DNA from: Lentisphaerota bacterium
Lineage (GTDB): Bacteria; Verrucomicrobiota; Lentisphaeria; Victivallales; GWF2-50-93
DNA: 12,121 bases
Assembly (NCBI GenBank): GCA_025360875.1
Contig: JANYBI010000645.1
Coordinates: 1-12,121, forward strand
Reading direction: 5' to 3'
Positions 1 through 6,277 of the stretch are shown here, one piece after another. Each line of letters opens with the position of its first letter. Positions within the stretch are counted from its first letter, which is position 1. The notes beneath the pieces are model-generated. The model had not been told where the DNA came from. It did not search any database and saw only the letters and a list, made by a program, of their open reading frames with translations. The position numbers were made by a program, and so were the translations under genes.

Positions 1-51
1 TCGGCACTCCAGCGCAAGGCGTTTGAACTCCTCGGCTTCAAACTCGAATAG
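1..51 (+). CDS. 3' tail of an unidentified protein (truncated by the window edge)
   Basis: Frame 1 is open from the first base to a TAG stop at 49-51 and gives 16 residues that read like a soluble, helical C-terminus (…FELLGFKLE). No start is inside the window and the piece is too short to assign to a family. It could be chance, because an open stretch of 16 codons is common. The codons used are ordinary for the neighbouring genes. The next gene (the kinase) runs toward it, so the two would converge, and the kinase terminator lies between them. Confidence 0.3.
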   Translation, partial: SALQRKAFELLGFKLE

Positions 52-143
52 GATGTGTCCAGTACCGGAAGAGGCGATTTAGATTTAACTCATTGAAGAT
101 AAAGGGCAAAGCGTTTTCTTGTTATAGGAACTTCGGTCTAATG

Positions 144-171
144 AAAAAGAGCGTCCCGTTTCCGAGATGCT
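144..171 (-). terminator. Intrinsic terminator of the kinase gene
   Basis: Read on the minus strand, a 9-bp stem with one mismatch and one G-U pair (AGCATCTCG / CGGGACGCT) closes a GAAA loop. It is followed directly by CTTTTTC. It begins 29 bases after the kinase stop codon. The stable loop and the T run make it a credible rho-independent terminator, although the stem is imperfect. Confidence 0.6.
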
Positions 172-199
172 GTTTATAGATGGGGAGGGCGTTTATAGA

Positions 200-1249
200 T
201 TAAGCGGTCTTCTTGTATTCGCTGAAAAGCTCTGCTCCAAGTTCCTTGTAGGACTGATAACGCTGCGAGGGATCCCTTCTTATCATCTTGTTCAATATCC
301 TGACAATCTCCGGATTTGCATTTGAGGGAAGCTTTCCCATTGAATTGTGCATCCTAAGGGACAGCACATGTTTTTCAACGAGGTGCTTGATGTCTTCAGA
401 CGAGTAGAAGGTCTGTCCAGAAATCAAATGGAACATAAGCATTCCCAGACTGTAGATCTCGCTGTATTGCGACTCCGGCTCACCAACTATCCTCTCGGGA
501 GGAATATAATGAGGGGAACCTAGGATTTGATCGGCCTTGCTTCCGCTTATGGCCTCCTGGACAGGTATGGCGAGACCATAGTCGATCATTTTGACATTTC
601 CATCCCTGTTAATTAGCACATTTTGAGGTTTGAGATCCCTGAACAGGTATCCGCAGTCGTAGATATGCTGTTCGGCGGATAATATTTGAAGAGCCCAGAG
701 GAGGATCTGGCTGTCAGGCCGTTTTACAGGCGATTCGATTATCTGATCAAGCCTTATGCCGTCGATAAATTCATAGACTGCATAATATTCACCCAGCCAG
801 AGACCATATTCATAAACCTTGGCGAGATGGGGATGGTTGCTGAATTTGCTGCCGGTCCTGGCCTCTGAGATGAGGGATTCAATGAGGAAATTATCATGCT
901 TCATTTTCCTAGGAAGAATTTTTATGGCATATTCAATTTCAGCGTTGTGCCTGTCAAACGCATGATATACGCTTCCCATTCCACCCCCACCAAGAGGTTC
1001 GTAGAGCCAGTGGTCTTTAATTAGGTACGGGATGAAGTTGGAATTCGAACATTTATGGCATTTTGAAATGCTAAGAGGCTTATTGTCTTCAAGGTTGATC
1101 CGGGCGCCGCAGTTGCTACATATGATGAATCCTTCTTCAAGATAGCCTAGGGCGGGCTTATTCATTATAATCTGCGTTTTTTCCCTGTGGAGATCCAGCA
1201 TTCCGCTGTCTTCATCGCTATTTCTAGGTGTAAAGATATGGAAATTCAT
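200..1249 (-). CDS. Ser/Thr protein kinase with N-terminal zinc ribbon
   Basis: This 349-aa protein is a eukaryotic-like (Hanks-type) Ser/Thr kinase that should phosphorylate proteins using ATP. Four cysteines at residues 44, 47, 64 and 67 (CxxC…CxxC) form a likely zinc ribbon ahead of the catalytic domain (about 80-345). Visible kinase motifs are the glycine loop GGGGMG (87-92), Lys110 in AIK, Glu129 of helix C, the catalytic loop RDLKPQN with Asp205, Lys207 and Asn210, metal-binding Asp223 in DYG, and PPE (250-252). Two positions deviate: the usual His of HRD is Phe203 and DFG is DYG. Both are tolerated in active kinases. There is no membrane segment and no sensor domain after the kinase, so it is probably cytosolic. 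The ATG start is supported by AGGGGA upstream. It stands alone and diverges from the next gene. Substrates are unknown. Confidence 0.93.
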   Translation of the reverse strand: MNFHIFTPRNSDEDSGMLDLHREKTQIIMNKPALGYLEEGFIICSNCGARINLEDNKPLSISKCHKCSNSNFIPYLIKDHWLYEPLGGGGMGSVYHAFDRHNAEIEYAIKILPRKMKHDNFLIESLISEARTGSKFSNHPHLAKVYEYGLWLGEYYAVYEFIDGIRLDQIIESPVKRPDSQILLWALQILSAEQHIYDCGYLFRDLKPQNVLINRDGNVKMIDYGLAIPVQEAISGSKADQILGSPHYIPPERIVGEPESQYSEIYSLGMLMFHLISGQTFYSSEDIKHLVEKHVLSLRMHNSMGKLPSNANPEIVRILNKMIRRDPSQRYQSYKELGAELFSEYKKTA

Positions 1250-1471
1250 ATTGTCCCCTGCTCAATTCAGCTCCCTGGTTTGCCTCCAAATTAACTTAAA
1301 TTAAGCAAATTCCATGCCAATGACAGGTATAAGGGCATCCAGATTATGGAGTCACATTACTCTCAAAACCATGTTTTTTCAAACATCCCGGATTTGTTCT
1401 GGATTTGATTTTCCAATAAATCCTGTTATTTTTGGAATGTGCTTAATACATCAACAACACCCAAAAACTCC

Positions 1472-1478
1472 AAGGTGG
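1472..1478 (+). promoter_or_regulatory. Ribosome binding site deciding the start at 1485
   Basis: AAGGTGG lies 6 bases before the ATG at 1485. The in-frame ATG at 1314 has no comparable site. The extra 57 residues it would add are rich in Phe, Cys and His and look like translated intergenic DNA. The downstream start is therefore chosen. Confidence 0.65.
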
Positions 1479-1484
1479 CTAAGA

Positions 1485-1970
1485 ATGAACCGCAATGAAG
1501 TAAAAAAGATAGTCTTTGATAACCTTCAAAAAGGGATATCCCTTTCTGATATACAGAAGCTCCTCCACGAAAAAGGCGAAATCATCACATTTCTCGATCT
1601 GAGGCTTCTGGCTTCTGAAATTGAAAACCTTGACTGGAAGGAACTTGCTGGGGAAAAAGAGGTGCCGCATCCTATCCCCCCGAAAGATGAAAAAGCGGCT
1701 GAAAAGGCTACAGCTGCTGCTGATGATGAGGCTGTTATTGCCGGAGACAAGGGGGAGTGGACCGGTGGTACAAAGGTGGAAATAAGCAAACTTACCAGGC
1801 CAGGAGTAGCCCTGAGCGGAAGTGTCACTTTTGCTTCAGGAGTCAAGGCTGACTGGTTTGTCGACCAGATGGGAAGACTTGGCCTCGAAAAATCCACAGG
1901 AAAACCGACCCCTGAAGATATTCAGGAATTCCAGGTCGAACTCCAGAAGAATCTCCAGGGAATGGGATAA
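1485..1970 (+). CDS. Conserved-looking hypothetical protein, 161 aa, two blocks joined by an Ala/Lys/Glu linker
   Basis: I do not recognise a named domain. The protein has an N-terminal helical block (residues 1-55), with ISLSDIQKLLHEKG followed by FLDLRLLASEIENLDW. A low-complexity charged and alanine-rich linker follows (about 56-90). The C-terminal block (about 95-161) contains SKLTRPGVALSGSVTF and ADWFVDQMGRLGLE and ends in a Glu/Gln-rich helix. No signal peptide, membrane span or cysteine cluster is seen, so it should be cytosolic. The linker between two well-formed blocks suggests a real, conserved small protein. I have a vague memory of similar proteins in Verrucomicrobia-like genomes, which I cannot check. 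It is the first gene of a plus-strand run with the HExxH protein (54 bp downstream) and the Nif3 gene. Its promoter must lie in the 235-bp divergent region shared with the kinase. A TTGATT/TATTTT pair with a 16-bp gap near 1400 is only a weak candidate. Confidence 0.75.
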   Translation: MNRNEVKKIVFDNLQKGISLSDIQKLLHEKGEIITFLDLRLLASEIENLDWKELAGEKEVPHPIPPKDEKAAEKATAAADDEAVIAGDKGEWTGGTKVEISKLTRPGVALSGSVTFASGVKADWFVDQMGRLGLEKSTGKPTPEDIQEFQVELQKNLQGMG

Positions 1971-1995
1971 ATAAAATTTTCCCTGAAAATTTTAT
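1971..1995 (+). repeat. Perfect AT-rich inverted repeat right after a stop codon
   Basis: A 10-bp perfect stem (ATAAAATTTT / AAAATTTTAT) encloses the 5-base loop CCCTG and begins on the base after the TAA stop of the 161-aa protein gene. It has no GC pairs and no following T run on the plus strand, so it is a poor intrinsic terminator. It may protect the transcript end, or it may hinder translation of the next gene, which has only a weak ribosome binding site. Confidence 0.6.
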
Positions 1996-2024
1996 AGTAT
2001 GGAAGCACGGAATAAATATCCAAA

Positions 2025-2966
2025 ATGACTTTCCCCGGTAAAAATCTTATTGATGGTCTTTCCTCGGAAAACCTTCAATCCCTTGCTGACGCTGATTCCA
2101 TGGGACTACTAATGGCTCCAGGCGAAAGTATTGCCGCGTACAAGGAACGGCTGCTGGCTATGGAGAATTCCTACGCTGAAATAGAAAAAGACTTGCAGAA
2201 CACTGCAGATTATAATATTTTCGGTGAATTTTCCCTTGATACCCGGAAACGCATAAGCCCTGAAATATTGGAAGAGGCGGCAGAATTAACTAGGGAATAC
2301 TATGAGTTCAGCGTTAACTGGGTTCCAGGTTTTTTTATATCGAAGAGCCTTGGCGTGCTATGGGGCGGATGTGCAATATCCTTTCCTGACCAGAATCAGC
2401 TTTCAATCTTCATAATACGTGCGAATTTCGCAAAAAAAAGACGCTGGTTGTTCTACAGGAGGGACGAACTTCTCGCCCATGAACTGTGCCATGTCGCAAG
2501 AATGCCTGTCAGGGACAGGACTTTTGAGGAGCTTTTTGCGTACCGGCTCTCGCCGAGTCGCCTCCGGAGATACATGGGCAACTGTTTCAGGAACGACTAC
2601 GACGCCATCCTGTTCATACTGCCTGTCTTTCTCCTGCTGGCAGTCCAGATATTGAGGCTTTTCTTTTCGCTGGACCAGAAGATGCCAATATGGCCCTTCT
2701 GGTTGACTGCAGCTATCTATCCGCTGTTTCTCCTTATAAGAAACCATCTTAACAGACGTGTTTTTTTTAAAGCAAGGAAAAACCTTGAAAAAGCAGGCGT
2801 GGAAAAACAGCTTCCTGTGCTTTTCAGGTGTTCCAGGGAAGAACTGGGGAAAATATCATCATTGAATCTGCCTGGGGAACTCAGCAAATGGATGTGTGAA
2901 AAAGTGGATTCGGAACTCAGATGGAAAGTGATCGGTTTCAGGTTTCTCGATCTTAATCAAAAATAA
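2025..2966 (+). CDS. Membrane protein with HExxH putative zinc-metallopeptidase motif
   Basis: This 313-aa protein is of no family I can name. Residues 152-156 read HELCH inside the helix RRDELLAHELCHVAR. Glu168 and Glu169 follow 12-13 residues after the second His, in TFEELFAY. This layout fits a gluzincin-type zinc peptidase (two His and a downstream Glu as metal ligands, Glu153 as catalytic base). Two hydrophobic segments (about 194-214 and 222-240) come after the motif. A basic stretch (NHLNRR…KARK) follows them, which suggests a hairpin with the catalytic part and the C-terminus in the cytoplasm. The N-terminal 60 residues are soluble and helical, without a signal peptide. The start is the first ATG of the frame. 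Only a poor CGGAA-type site precedes it, so the start is uncertain. It ends 13 bases before the Nif3 gene and should be co-transcribed with it. Activity is inferred from the motif alone. Confidence 0.8.
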   Translation: MTFPGKNLIDGLSSENLQSLADADSMGLLMAPGESIAAYKERLLAMENSYAEIEKDLQNTADYNIFGEFSLDTRKRISPEILEEAAELTREYYEFSVNWVPGFFISKSLGVLWGGCAISFPDQNQLSIFIIRANFAKKRRWLFYRRDELLAHELCHVARMPVRDRTFEELFAYRLSPSRLRRYMGNCFRNDYDAILFILPVFLLLAVQILRLFFSLDQKMPIWPFWLTAAIYPLFLLIRNHLNRRVFFKARKNLEKAGVEKQLPVLFRCSREELGKISSLNLPGELSKWMCEKVDSELRWKVIGFRFLDLNQK

Positions 2967-2979
2967 TAGATGGGGGTTT

Positions 2980-3747
2980 ATGGCAAATCTTAAAGATATC
3001 GTCGGATTTCTGGACGGTCTGTTCTTGACCAATCCAAACCTGAAGGACGACTCTAACAATGGGCTTCAGGTCCAAGGTAATAAGGAAGTCAAAAAGGCTG
3101 TGTTCGGAGTTGACGCATGTAGCGAGTTGTTCGAGAAGGCGATCCTGAAAAAGGCTGATTTCGTTTTTGTACACCATGGACTCAGCTGGAACGACAATCT
3201 CAGGAGGCTAATTGGGTCAAATGCCAGAAGAATTGCCCCTCTTTTCAAAAATGACATTTCATTATATGCAGCACACCTACCCTTGGACATGCATCCGGAT
3301 ATTGGCCATAACATAATCATCGCCAGGATGCTTGGCCTCTCAAACTGCAGGAATTTTACTAAATACGCAGGTGGCGAACTTGGAATTGTCGGCGAATTGA
3401 AGGATGAGACAACTACGGCGAGACTGTCGGCAATCCTCGAAGAGAAGCTTGATACGAAATGCTCCGTTCTAGGGAATACATCAAAACCTGTCAGAAAAAT
3501 CGCGATAATATCGGGTGGCGGATGCAGGCCTGAGGGAATTGTAGAAGTGGCAAGACAGGGAATTGACTGTTTCATATCCGGTGAGGGTAATCATACCTCA
3601 TATCATTTCATCAAAGAGGAAAATATCAGCGTAATTGTCGCTGGACATTATGCTACTGAAAAACCCGGGGTTGTCTCTGTGATGGACAAGATTAAGGAGA
3701 AATTTGGCATCGACTGCGAGTTCATCGATATTCCTACTGGACTATGA
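2980..3747 (+). CDS. Nif3-like dinuclear metal centre protein (DUF34/NIF3 family)
   Basis: This 255-aa protein belongs to the Nif3/YbgI family, hexameric proteins that bind two metal ions. Members are often labelled GTP cyclohydrolase 1 type 2, but the true reaction is unsettled. Family hallmarks are SNNGLQV (25-31), FVHHGLSW with His65 and His66, AAHLPLD with Asp103, GEGNH (201-205), and AGHYATEKPG with His223 and Glu227. The His, Asp and Glu residues are the expected metal ligands. The length matches the short bacterial form, which lacks the roughly 100-residue central insertion found in some members. A GGGGG-containing site precedes the ATG, 13 bases after the HExxH gene, so the two are probably one operon. 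The last 14 bases overlap the convergent dehydrogenase gene. Family assignment is firm and cellular role is open. Confidence 0.93.
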   Translation: MANLKDIVGFLDGLFLTNPNLKDDSNNGLQVQGNKEVKKAVFGVDACSELFEKAILKKADFVFVHHGLSWNDNLRRLIGSNARRIAPLFKNDISLYAAHLPLDMHPDIGHNIIIARMLGLSNCRNFTKYAGGELGIVGELKDETTTARLSAILEEKLDTKCSVLGNTSKPVRKIAIISGGGCRPEGIVEVARQGIDCFISGEGNHTSYHFIKEENISVIVAGHYATEKPGVVSVMDKIKEKFGIDCEFIDIPTGL

Positions 3748-4738
3748 TCGGGGTCAGGAATTTTCCGGTTTTAAGGTAGGCAGCGAGATTTTCTGCGGTT
3801 CTCTGCGATTTTCGCACGACGGATTCCTGAGTGTTAAACGCATTATGGGGAGTCAGTAGGGCTCTTGGGTCTTTCATGAGTTTTAGTGCTGCCGAGACGC
3901 TTTTCCGGGCTTCGGATTTGAGATTGGAGAGCTTCTGTCCGTCCCTGAGTACTGCAGAGAGTTCTTTTTCAAAGTCATAGACATCCAATCCAATCCCGCC
4001 AAGGACTTCTTCATTGAGAAGTTTTAAAAGATCCGGTGAAGGCGACACTTCGCCGCGTCCGACATTTATGAAGATGGAATTTTCCGGCATCGATTTTAGA
4101 GCATTGTAATCAAGCATCCCGCGAGTGATATCCGTCAGAGGAAGCGCGCAGACTGCGATATCCGCATTTTTAAGCCCTTCCTTCAGTGTAACATATTTCA
4201 GGTCGTACTTTCTTTTCATGTCAGGATTCGGCCTTATATCTACGCCTAGGATTTTCATTTGAAGTCCATGGGCGATATCGACAATTTCACTTCCAATCCT
4301 TCCAACGCCTATTACTGTTATCCTGCGGTTGCGGATTTCACGCCCGGTAAGTCCGTCACGGAAGAAAGTCTCAAACGATTTTTTCTGAATGGTCAGATTT
4401 CGGAGCAGGGCGGTCCACATTATGAGCGCCTGTTCAGCAACAGCCCGTGCGGCATATTCAGGCAAGTAGGCCGCGTCAATGTCAGAACCTGTCTGTTTCA
4501 GATAGTCTGAGACATGGTCATATCCTGTTGAACGGGTAATTATGGCATCGAGCCTGTCAGCCCATTCCAGGGGAAATTTAGATTGCGTCCTAGTGCTGAT
4601 TATTTTTGCAGGAGGCAACTTGTGTCCGCTTTCCTGGATGGTCTTCCAGGTGAAAATGTATCGGTATCCCTTTGGCAGCACTTTCCTGAGAATCTTCTCC
4701 TCCTCATCGAAAGCCTCGTAGAAGACCGCTGAAAACAT
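3734..4738 (-). CDS. D-isomer-specific 2-hydroxyacid dehydrogenase
   Basis: This 334-aa NAD-dependent oxidoreductase interconverts a D-2-hydroxyacid and its 2-oxoacid. D-lactate/pyruvate is one possibility, but the substrate cannot be read from the sequence. The Rossmann motif GVGRIG is at 144-149, with Asp167 at the end of the second strand, which favours NAD over NADP. The catalytic triad is Arg228 (NVGRGE), Glu257 (LDVYDFE) and His298 (TPHNAF). Between Glu257 and His298 lie about 40 residues, including a charged helical stretch (residues 265-290). This is longer than in most relatives I know. The gene follows secG closely. Its ribosome binding site AAGGGA overlaps the secG stop codon, which suggests translational coupling. 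Its 3' end overlaps the Nif3 gene tail to tail, and no terminator is visible. Confidence 0.9.
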   Translation of the reverse strand: MFSAVFYEAFDEEEKILRKVLPKGYRYIFTWKTIQESGHKLPPAKIISTRTQSKFPLEWADRLDAIITRSTGYDHVSDYLKQTGSDIDAAYLPEYAARAVAEQALIMWTALLRNLTIQKKSFETFFRDGLTGREIRNRRITVIGVGRIGSEIVDIAHGLQMKILGVDIRPNPDMKRKYDLKYVTLKEGLKNADIAVCALPLTDITRGMLDYNALKSMPENSIFINVGRGEVSPSPDLLKLLNEEVLGGIGLDVYDFEKELSAVLRDGQKLSNLKSEARKSVSAALKLMKDPRALLTPHNAFNTQESVVRKSQRTAENLAAYLKTGKFLTPIIVQ

Positions 4739-4748
4739 TTTAGCGGAT

Positions 4749-4755
4749 TCCCTTA
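4749..4755 (-). promoter_or_regulatory. Ribosome binding site overlapping the secG stop codon
   Basis: On the minus strand the secG stop and the site for the next gene are fused as TAAGGGA, with 10 bases to the dehydrogenase ATG. Ribosomes finishing secG would stop on this site, so the two genes are probably translated in a coupled way. Confidence 0.55.
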
Positions 4756-5226
4756 TTTTTCTGCAGGTATCATAGGAGGTTTTTCAACGGGAACTTCAAG
4801 AGTATCCTTTTTCTCAGGATTTACGGGGACTTCAACTTTCTTAGCTGGTTCTGAGGTTTTTTCGGCTGGAACAGGTGAAGCCTTGGAGTTCTTCTCAGCA
4901 ATAGGAGATTTTTCAGATTTGGCAGGAACTGTTGCGGAAGCCTTTGCCTCCTTGGCGGATTCGAGTTCCTCGACGACGCTCTTTGGAGCCCTTCTGTGGC
5001 CTGTCATGATTGCAAGTGAAAGTGTAACGATAAGGAAAAGAGATGCGAATACGACTGTCAGTTTTGCCAGATGGCTGCCTGTCTGGGCGCCGAAGACTCC
5101 TTCTCCGAGACCTCCGAAGGCGCTGCCGAAACCGCTGTCTTTGGACTGCTGTACGAGAATGAGACAGATGAGCAGAGCCGCAATTAAGACGTCCGCTACC
5201 GTGAGAACTGCAATTAAAATATCCAT
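4753..5226 (-). CDS. secG: Protein translocase subunit SecG with long charged C-terminal tail
   Basis: SecG is the small accessory subunit of the SecYEG channel that moves unfolded proteins across the inner membrane. Here the core occupies residues 1-80. It has a first membrane helix (5-25) ending in the family motif LVQQSKDSGFGSAFGG, a short loop with GAQTGSHLAKLT, and a second helix (53-75). Family members are often only 70-120 aa. This one has 157, because residues 80-157 form a Lys/Glu/Ala/Pro-rich tail with repeated PAEK and PAKK units. With the known SecG topology (both ends outside the cytoplasm) the tail would lie in the periplasm. It is probably disordered. AGGAGT precedes the ATG. 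The gene starts 50 bp after tpiA in the same direction, a frequent pairing in bacteria. Confidence 0.92.
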   Translation of the reverse strand: MDILIAVLTVADVLIAALLICLILVQQSKDSGFGSAFGGLGEGVFGAQTGSHLAKLTVVFASLFLIVTLSLAIMTGHRRAPKSVVEELESAKEAKASATVPAKSEKSPIAEKNSKASPVPAEKTSEPAKKVEVPVNPEKKDTLEVPVEKPPMIPAEK

Positions 5227-5276
5227 GAAATACTCCTGTTTTTCCTATTTGTCAGGCACAAAGGCGCTGAGCTGAT

Positions 5277-6038
5277 TTATCCTATTGAATTTTTGATTAA
5301 TGCTGAGAATCCCTCGGCATCCAGGCTTGCGCCTCCGACAAGAGCTCCGTCAATATCCGGCTTTGCCATGAGTTCTTTCGCATTGTCGGCCTTTACCGAA
5401 CCGCCATATTGGACAATTACCTTGTCGGCAACTGCTTTGCCAAATGTATCGACAAGCAGTTTCCTGATTAAAGCATGGACTTCCTGTGCCTGGTCCGGCG
5501 AGGCGGTCTTGCCTGTCCCAATCGCCCACACGGGCTCATACGCGATTGTCGTCTTGAGCATGTCTTCGGCGGTAAGTCCTGCAAGGCTCCCTTTGAACTG
5601 GGTCGTGATTACATTGGACATTTTTCCGGCCTCGCGTTCCTGGAGAGTCTCTCCGATACAGACGATGGGGAGAAGTCCTGCGCCAAGCGCGAACTTAGCC
5701 TTCTTGCTTATGAGTTCGTCCGTCTCGCCGTAATACTGACGGCGTTCACTGTGTCCGATAATGACATATTTGACTCCGAGATCAAGAAGCATTGCCGCTG
5801 AGATTTCGCCGGTATATGCGCCTGAGGCCTTGTCTGAAAGGTTCTGGGCGCCAAGTGAAACTCCGGATCCCTTGAGGATCGTAGATATCCTGTCAAGTGT
5901 CGTGAACGGGGGGCATACTGCAATGTCTATCTTGTCAGAAAGCCCTTCGACCTTCTTAACTAATGCAGATACAAGCTGGACAGCCTCGGTGGCGGTCTTG
6001 TTCATCTTCCAGTTTCCGGTAATGAAAAGTTTCCTCAT
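5277..6038 (-). CDS. tpiA: Triosephosphate isomerase
   Basis: TpiA interconverts dihydroxyacetone phosphate and glyceraldehyde 3-phosphate in glycolysis and gluconeogenesis, as a cytosolic dimer of TIM barrels. The length (253 aa) is normal. Active-site residues are all present: Asn9 and Lys11 in GNWKMNK, His96 in GHSERR, and Glu168 in AYEPVWAIGTGKTAS, where the flexible loop 6 follows. The phosphate-binding residues YGGSV (211-215) and GALVGGASL (231-239) are also there. The start has AGGAAA just upstream. It leads the tpiA-secG-dehydrogenase operon. The upstream 238 bp must hold its promoter. A GATAAT hexamer at about 60 bp before the ATG is a possible -10, but I see no convincing -35. Confidence 0.98.
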   Translation of the reverse strand: MRKLFITGNWKMNKTATEAVQLVSALVKKVEGLSDKIDIAVCPPFTTLDRISTILKGSGVSLGAQNLSDKASGAYTGEISAAMLLDLGVKYVIIGHSERRQYYGETDELISKKAKFALGAGLLPIVCIGETLQEREAGKMSNVITTQFKGSLAGLTAEDMLKTTIAYEPVWAIGTGKTASPDQAQEVHALIRKLLVDTFGKAVADKVIVQYGGSVKADNAKELMAKPDIDGALVGGASLDAEGFSALIKNSIG

Positions 6039-6220
6039 AAAGTTTTCCTCGTAGACTCGTAAAATTTATTATTATCGGTTGATTAAAATTTCGAAAAGCC
6101 AATCAATATAAGCCCTTTAGGCGATATTTCGAGCGGAATTTAGAAAAAGTCTTCAATATGAGGAATCGGCATGCTTTGGCATATGCCGGTCTCGACGGAA
6201 CTGATTCAAAATATTCCCAT

Positions 6221-6260
6221 AAAAAACACCATACTTGTTAACTCAAAAACAAGTATGGTG
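6221..6260 (-). terminator. Intrinsic terminator of the ECF sigma operon
   Basis: A perfect 13-bp stem (CACCATACTTGTT / AACAAGTATGGTG) with an 8-base loop is followed on the minus strand by TTTTTT. It lies 17 bases after the stop codon of the 446-aa protein gene. It separates the sigma-factor operon from tpiA, so tpiA needs its own promoter. Confidence 0.88.
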
Positions 6261-6277
6261 GAAATAGGCGCACTGCG

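Noticed and set aside
1314..1484. 57-residue N-terminal extension of the 161-aa protein
   Set aside because: The composition looks like translated intergenic DNA, there is no ribosome binding site at 1314, and a good one precedes 1485.
1250..1484. Promoters in the kinase/161-aa-protein divergent region
   Set aside because: Several AT-rich hexamers occur on both strands, but none forms a convincing -35/-10 pair with correct spacing, so no site is listed.
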